From: an uncultured Draconibacterium sp.
GTDB lineage: Bacteria; Bacteroidota; Bacteroidia; Bacteroidales; Prolixibacteraceae
Length of the DNA stretch: 64,000 nucleotides
Direction of reading: 5' to 3'
Assembly: GCF_963677575.1 (NCBI RefSeq)
Contig: NZ_OY782038.1
Location: 3,103,501 to 3,167,500 of the forward strand
Part shown: in pieces, positions 60,506 through 64,000 of the stretch
Position numbering within the stretch: the first letter of the stretch is position 1
Layout of the letters: every line of letters begins with the position of its first letter
The notes under the pieces: model-generated
Seen by the model: only the letters and a program-made list of their open reading frames with translations
What the model was told of the DNA's origin: nothing
Databases searched by the model: none
Position numbers and translations under genes: made by a program

Positions 60506-61609
60506 ATGAGTGAAAAACTAGTTACTATTGTAGTATTGCCTCTGGCGCGCGCCCATATTTTGAAAATGCGTTTGGAGGAAAAAGGAATTAAATGCGAATT
60601 GGAAGATGTGCATTTAATTGAAGGAGCAGCCACCTCAACCGTTCGGGTTAAAATTTTAGAAAACGACCTGAACGAGGCCTTTAAAGAAGTTGATTTACTA
60701 CTGGGATTAAAATCGGGGAAACAGAAAAAAGTAAGCAAACCCGGCCAAATCCTTGTCCCTATCGACTTTTCCACCGTATCGGAAAAAGCTGTAGAAATGG
60801 CTTTTAACATTGCCCAACACCTAAATGCTAAACTGATAATTATGCACTCGTACATTAGTCCGGTGCGCTTTTCTATACCTTACGGCGATATTTACCCTTA
60901 CGACACCACCCTGTTAAAACAAACCGAAGATGCCGAGGAAGAAGCCAACCAGCAATTTCGAAATTTCCTGGCTCCATTGGTAACAAGTATCGGGGCGGAG
61001 AATTGGGAGAAAGTAAATCCAGAATATATTGTTAAGCCGGGGTATGCCGAGGAAGACATTTTAGCTTTTGCCAACGAACAACCTACACGATTGATTGTAA
61101 TTGGCCGCGGTGGCGATAAAACATGGCCAGGGACGGTGGGTAGTGTAACCGCTGATGTAATGTACAATGCGCCGGTTCCGGTGTTGGTTATCCCGGAAGA
61201 TATGGAACCCAAACCGGTTGAAGAATTTAAAGAAGTGTTGTATGCCACTAATTTCGATGAGAAAGACTTTACGGCACTCGACAAGCTTATGAACATTGTA
61301 AAATCATACGAAGTGAGAGTTGTTTGTGCACACGTTGGTCTTCCGGATGAATACGGATGGGACATTGCCCGCCTGGAAGGAATGAAAGATATTCTGCACA
61401 AGAAATACGAGAGCAAGGAATTTGAATGCAAGCTGATTATGGGCAAGGATGTTTTAGATACACTTGAAAGTACAATTAAAAACGACCCGGTAGATATTTT
61501 GGCACTCACCACCCATAAACGAGGCATGATTTCGCGGCTTTTCAATCCAAGCCTGGCGCGTAAAATGGTGTTCCATGCACAAATTCCGTTGTTGGTATTT
61601 CACGCTTGA
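60506..61609 (+). CDS. DUF2007-like and double universal stress domain protein
   Basis: 367 residues. The first 75 residues resemble DUF2007 (signal-transducing) proteins: VVLPLARAHILKMRLEEKG and VRVKILENDLNEA. Two Usp domains follow (about 80-230 and 235-365); the first has ILVPIDFSTVSEKA and VIGRGGDKTWPGTVGSVTA, matching the Usp ATP loop, and the second ends TTHKRGMISRLFNPSLARKM. Fusion of DUF2007 to Usp is uncommon in my knowledge. No island promoter is present. Confidence 0.85.
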   Translation: MSEKLVTIVVLPLARAHILKMRLEEKGIKCELEDVHLIEGAATSTVRVKILENDLNEAFKEVDLLLGLKSGKQKKVSKPGQILVPIDFSTVSEKAVEMAFNIAQHLNAKLIIMHSYISPVRFSIPYGDIYPYDTTLLKQTEDAEEEANQQFRNFLAPLVTSIGAENWEKVNPEYIVKPGYAEEDILAFANEQPTRLIVIGRGGDKTWPGTVGSVTADVMYNAPVPVLVIPEDMEPKPVEEFKEVLYATNFDEKDFTALDKLMNIVKSYEVRVVCAHVGLPDEYGWDIARLEGMKDILHKKYESKEFECKLIMGKDVLDTLESTIKNDPVDILALTTHKRGMISRLFNPSLARKMVFHAQIPLLVFHA

Positions 61610-61653
61610 AATACATTAAAAGAACAAACTGATGCGCAAATATACATTACCCG

Positions 61654-61688
61654 AAAACGGGAACTAAGCTTATGAGTTAGTTCCCGCT
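61654..61688 (+). terminator. Terminator of the Usp gene
   Basis: Stem CGGGAACTAA / TTAGTTCCCG followed by a run of eight T, about 40 bp after the stop. Confidence 0.9.
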
Positions 61689-61890
61689 TTTTTTTACTAT
61701 TTGCGAACAAAAATGCTATTCAAAATGATTTTAAATGCTGACTATTTTCTATTTTCCAATCAAAATTGCTAAACTCGTTACCACTTTGATTGTTTAACTG
61801 GTTAACGAATTTTTAGTTGAAAATCAGGAACATAAAATTTACGATTCTAATTTGAAGATAAAACCAGTAACCGTAAAAACTGAATCGCTG

Positions 61891-64000
61891 ATGAACATGA
61901 GCAAAAAGCTAATTCTATGCATTCTTATAGCCCTTTTTTTTATGGCCCGGAATATGGTTGTTGGGGCGCCTCTTTTAATTGAACAAAAAGATAGTTTACG
62001 ACAGGTTATTCTTCATGCTGAAGGAGAAGTGAAATTAAATACACAACTCAAGCTGGCACAATTGCTTTTTGAGAAACAGAACGAAGAAGCACAACTGGAG
62101 GCAAAAACAGCATTACTCGCAGCAAAACAACAAAACAATAAGGAGTCTCAAATGCGTGCTTTCTTTATTTTAGGACGCATTAGCCACGAGCTCAACAATG
62201 TTAAACTTTCGCAAGTGTATTTCGACAGTGCACTTACCATTGCCAACCAAATTGATGATAATTGGTATAAAAGCGATATTCTGCTACGGTCGGGAATAAA
62301 CCAGCACACACAAGGCGAACATTTACAGGCACTACAGTCGTTTAACATGTCGATACAGGCAGGGCGGCAAGCAAAAAATTACCGCATTGTTGGTGCTTCC
62401 TATTCAATGATGGGAACAATTTTCAGGGTGAATGGCCTGTACGACCGCGCTATTGAATACATTATAAAGTCGCGGCTAAACTACGAAAAAGCCAACTACA
62501 CAGAAGGTTATGCCTGGGCTGCCTACTTGCTTGGACGAATTTATACCGATCTCGAAATAAACGAAAAAGCCCTGGAGTATTACCAATCAGCCTTAAAAAC
62601 TTACCGCGAAATGGCTGAAGAGAATGGAATACAAAGCGGAGTAGTTATTTGTTACGAGCAAATTGGAATACTTAATCTTCTTGAAGGAAATGTTGAAGAA
62701 GCACGTAAATATATTGGCTACACACTCAAAATTCATAAGGAAACAGGGTCGAAATATGGCATCTCAAATGCTTACAAGAGCATGGGGCGCATAGAGTATA
62801 GCGCCGGCAATTATGCCTTGGCCGAAAAATATCTGAATGATGCATTAATTGGGAAATTAGAGGTAGGCGACATGCTCAGTCAGCCATCAATAAATAAATA
62901 TCTGGGGCTATGCTACATTAATACCGGACGCGCTAATGAAGGTCTGGCAACCATTCAGAAAGGTCTTAAGCAAGCCATTATCAATAACCAAAAACGTATT
63001 CAACTTGATATTTACTCAACACTTAGCACGATTTACCTTAATTTGAATAACCTGGAAAAGGCATTTGCCTGCCAGCAACAACAAATTAATATTCAGGACT
63101 CGATGCTTTTGGGAGCTGTAAATATTAAGATGGAACAGTTGCAGGGTATTTACGAAATCGACGCAAAAAACAGCCAGATAGCTGAGCTCGAACAACAAAA
63201 TGAAATAAACAGACTGCAACTAAAACAGCACCGAACATCAAGGATTTTAATGATAATTGCCATTCTTCTTGTTCTTATTATTGCCGGCATTATTTATATA
63301 TTTTACCAGCGCCTGCGCCAAAAAAATAATCAGCTGCAAGAAGCAAACCTGGCAAAAGATAAGTTCTTTGCCATTATTGCCCACGATCTTCGGGGCCCGA
63401 TGCACACGCAAACAGCATTTCTCGACCACCTCCACGAGGAATTTGATTCGCTGGAAAAAGATGAGTTGAAAAAGCTACTGAAACTCCTTGTTTCAGGATC
63501 AGAAAACATCAGCGACCTGCTCGACAACCTCCTGCTTTGGGCACAATCGCAGGTAAAAAAAATGGAAGTAAATACTACCGAACTTGATCTTAGTAGTGTT
63601 ATTCAAAATACGGTTGAAAAACTGCAACAATCGGCGAGTCTAAAACAAATTGCGATTTCGCTTGATACTGACAATCAGCTTAAAGTTTTGTCGGATACCA
63701 ATATGCTTCAAACAATTATCCGGAACATTGTTAGTAATGCCATAAAATTTACACCTCGCGGGGGGGCAGTTAACGTGAAAACTTTCGCTTCGGCGCAAAA
63801 CGAAATTACCATAAAAATTACCGATACCGGTCTTGGTATAGATTCTGAAAAGTTAAATCAGCTATTTGATATCAGCTCGAAAAGTCATTCGCAAGGAACT
63901 GAAAATGAAAAAAGTAACGGCCTTGGGCTTATTCTTGTAAAAGATTTTGTTGAGAAAAACAAGGGTACAATAAACATTGAAAGCGAAAAAGGAAAAGGTA
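61891..64000 (+). CDS. TPR sensor histidine kinase, cut by the window end
   Basis: At least 703 residues; it runs off the right edge. A signal peptide or first helix is followed by TPR repeats (about 30-420; for example AYLLGRIYTDLEINEKALEY), a short coiled coil, and one membrane helix (about 450-472). Then come the dimerisation and phosphoacceptor region (FFAIIAHDLRGPM; His near 499) and the ATPase domain with N box (NIVSNAIKFTP), G1 (DTGLGID) and G2 (GLGLILV). Start could also be the ATG at 61897. The TPR part is periplasmic or links to an outer signal; the cognate regulator is outside the window. Confidence 0.92.
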   Translation, partial: MNMSKKLILCILIALFFMARNMVVGAPLLIEQKDSLRQVILHAEGEVKLNTQLKLAQLLFEKQNEEAQLEAKTALLAAKQQNNKESQMRAFFILGRISHELNNVKLSQVYFDSALTIANQIDDNWYKSDILLRSGINQHTQGEHLQALQSFNMSIQAGRQAKNYRIVGASYSMMGTIFRVNGLYDRAIEYIIKSRLNYEKANYTEGYAWAAYLLGRIYTDLEINEKALEYYQSALKTYREMAEENGIQSGVVICYEQIGILNLLEGNVEEARKYIGYTLKIHKETGSKYGISNAYKSMGRIEYSAGNYALAEKYLNDALIGKLEVGDMLSQPSINKYLGLCYINTGRANEGLATIQKGLKQAIINNQKRIQLDIYSTLSTIYLNLNNLEKAFACQQQQINIQDSMLLGAVNIKMEQLQGIYEIDAKNSQIAELEQQNEINRLQLKQHRTSRILMIIAILLVLIIAGIIYIFYQRLRQKNNQLQEANLAKDKFFAIIAHDLRGPMHTQTAFLDHLHEEFDSLEKDELKKLLKLLVSGSENISDLLDNLLLWAQSQVKKMEVNTTELDLSSVIQNTVEKLQQSASLKQIAISLDTDNQLKVLSDTNMLQTIIRNIVSNAIKFTPRGGAVNVKTFASAQNEITIKITDTGLGIDSEKLNQLFDISSKSHSQGTENEKSNGLGLILVKDFVEKNKGTINIESEKGKG

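Noticed and set aside
60898..61545. 215-codon minus-strand ORF
   Set aside because: Antisense to the Usp gene; Ser-rich shadow composition.

Overview
The window looks like the chromosome of a Bacteroidota species, most likely a marine or sediment Marinilabiliales/Prolixibacteraceae type; the phylum follows from the sequence, the lower rank is inference. The evidence is the AT-leaning composition, promoters with a TAnnTTTG-type -7 element, a very high density of signal-peptide lipoproteins and outer-membrane beta-barrels, and families typical of the phylum (PCMD domain, DUF4136, DUF4956/CotH pair, DUF6261, two-domain universal stress proteins, a TPR sensor kinase). Only one RNA gene was found (tRNA-Arg, CCT anticodon), and there is no rRNA and no CRISPR array.

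Layout. 0-4 kb: secreted M28 peptidase, a small membrane protein, a PCMD protein and its beta-barrel partner. 4.3-6.3 kb: an accessory patch with a lipoprotein and an LspA-like signal peptidase II, flanked by attC-like sequences. 6.3-9.7 kb: a glycyl radical enzyme with its SAM activating enzyme. 10-21 kb: an envelope block of DUF4136-like lipoproteins, small beta-barrels, a DUF4956/CotH pair, a large Tyr/Gly/Pro-rich secreted protein, a truncated transporter gene and a META-domain lipoprotein. 21.5-31 kb: HAD phosphatase, a BCCT transporter-Usp-betaine-binding protein operon, a formylglycine-generating-type enzyme, a beta-barrel, an aldo/keto reductase and an AraC regulator. 31.3-53 kb: an island dominated by hydrolases (two tandem serine hydrolases, three amidohydrolase-type enzymes), an Omp85-like protein, a universal stress protein, tiny lipoproteins and a second Tyr/Pro-rich protein. 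53-64 kb: small secreted proteins, DUF481, tRNA-Arg, pheS, a second aldo/keto reductase, a DUF2007-Usp fusion and a sensor kinase cut by the window end.

The most striking signal is in the 31-53 kb island. Nine transcription units start with the same promoter: a box close to CTTTTTGGGAT, four free bases, a YnTGRnCC half-site, and then a -7 element placed exactly 43 bp after the first box. The genes behind it are a Usp-TPR protein, a small membrane protein, two serine hydrolases, an M20 peptidase, two small lipoproteins, the Tyr/Pro-rich protein and an OYE-like protein. This suggests one undescribed regulon, possibly a stress, starvation or envelope regulon. Several units also share a 3' terminator cassette.

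The same island shows much rearrangement: a HigB-type toxin split by an IS5-type element with a 3-bp target duplication, a broken lipoprotein copy joined to an acetyltransferase stub, a 332-bp identical tract in the tandem serine hydrolases, a duplicated 241-bp intergenic segment, and an array of six palindromes with an exact 41-bp period beside a DUF6261 gene.
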